64,000 nt of DNA from Bugula neritina (taxonomy: Eukaryota > Bryozoa > Gymnolaemata > Cheilostomatida > Bugulidae). The notes beneath the pieces were generated by a model. It searched no databases. It was not told the DNA's origin and saw nothing but the letters and a program-made list of their open reading frames with translations. Position numbers and translations under genes: made by a program. Below, one piece after another: positions 63,421 to 64,000 of this stretch (positions are counted from its first letter, which is position 1; each line of letters opens with the position of its first letter). The stretch spans positions 515,001 to 579,000 of the forward strand of contig OZ037770.1 of assembly GCA_964035545.1 (NCBI GenBank), given 5' to 3'.

Positions 63421-64000
63421 TTTACATATTTAGTTTTACTATAAGTGTAAATATAATGAGTCATAGTAAAACTCAAAGTATATACATTAACTCAGTTTAG
63501 CATTAATGATAAAATATAATAATTATATTAAAGTAATATGATCACCATTACGATTATAATTAAAATTCTTAGTAACACTTTTATGATACTCAGTTTAATT
63601 TATTAATATTAAACATTAGTTTGGCTACCACAAATAACTAATAAGTGCTACTATAGGTAACTGTAAAGATAAGTATAAATTTAACTATAACATAGACTAT
63701 CAGCAATAATAATATATCATATTGATATTAAACTATATATGGATAATGCAAATCATAGATCATACCTCATGATAATTATTCCTAATGATCTTACTTTTTA
63801 TATGCTGATGCTAATAAGTAGTAATTTTAAATTTGATAACTCATGAATGATGAATAAGATAACAAGAATAATACTGGACCTAGTAATACTATTAGTCCTA
63901 CTACTAGAATTTTATTATCTTATATTTGTAATACGCTTCTTTTAGTAATACTGCTAGTCAAAGTTAGTGTTAATCATATTTATAGTTAAATGTTGAAGGA
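63421..64000. other. AT-rich sequence without a gene
   Basis: Nothing recognised. Confidence 0.5.

Overview
The window is AT-rich animal DNA: intron-containing genes with GT-AG splice sites, LINE and LTR retroelements, tRNA-derived repeats and many microsatellites. It is most likely from a marine invertebrate, possibly a lophotrochozoan. That placement is inference only; nothing in the window fixes the species.

The core (2583-54149) is a head-to-tail tandem array, all on the minus strand, of six paralogous genes, called A to F here from left to right. I built exon models by hand from splice signals, reading frame and agreement between copies. Each complete copy has 15 exons. They encode a signal peptide (exon 1), six fibronectin type III-like (FN3-like) domains of two exons each (exons 2-13), one membrane segment (exon 14) and a short basic cytoplasmic tail (exon 15), about 680-720 residues in all. 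Every boundary between FN3 modules is a phase-1 intron. Exons 3, 6, 7, 9, 12 and 14 keep the same length in every copy that has them; the other ectodomain exons differ only by multiples of three.

Copies B (11179-18676), C (19678-26999) and E (37291-45715) have open frames from start to stop. Copy A (2583-10296) has an in-frame TGA in exon 6, and copy D (28061-35449) has an in-frame TAA in exon 4. Copy F (46414-54149) has only exons 10-15; no counterpart of exons 1-9 was seen in the next 9.8 kb. I do not recognise the family by name. The architecture (tandem, single-pass, multi-FN3, mixed intact and broken copies, mosaic exons, unrelated tails) resembles clustered receptors for recognition or immunity, but that function is inference.

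A 4830-bp Ty3/Gypsy LTR retrotransposon (48045-52874, minus strand) sits in copy F. Its target-site duplication is the first five bases of intron 12, so the splice donor is rebuilt by the insertion. Its Gag-Pol frame is open except for one stop in RNase H.

The left edge (290-1716) carries a decayed LINE reverse transcriptase followed by an AC tail. A second small LINE fragment (54204-54452) lies next to the 5' end of copy F. The right 10 kb is gene-poor, AT-rich and full of short simple and dispersed repeats.
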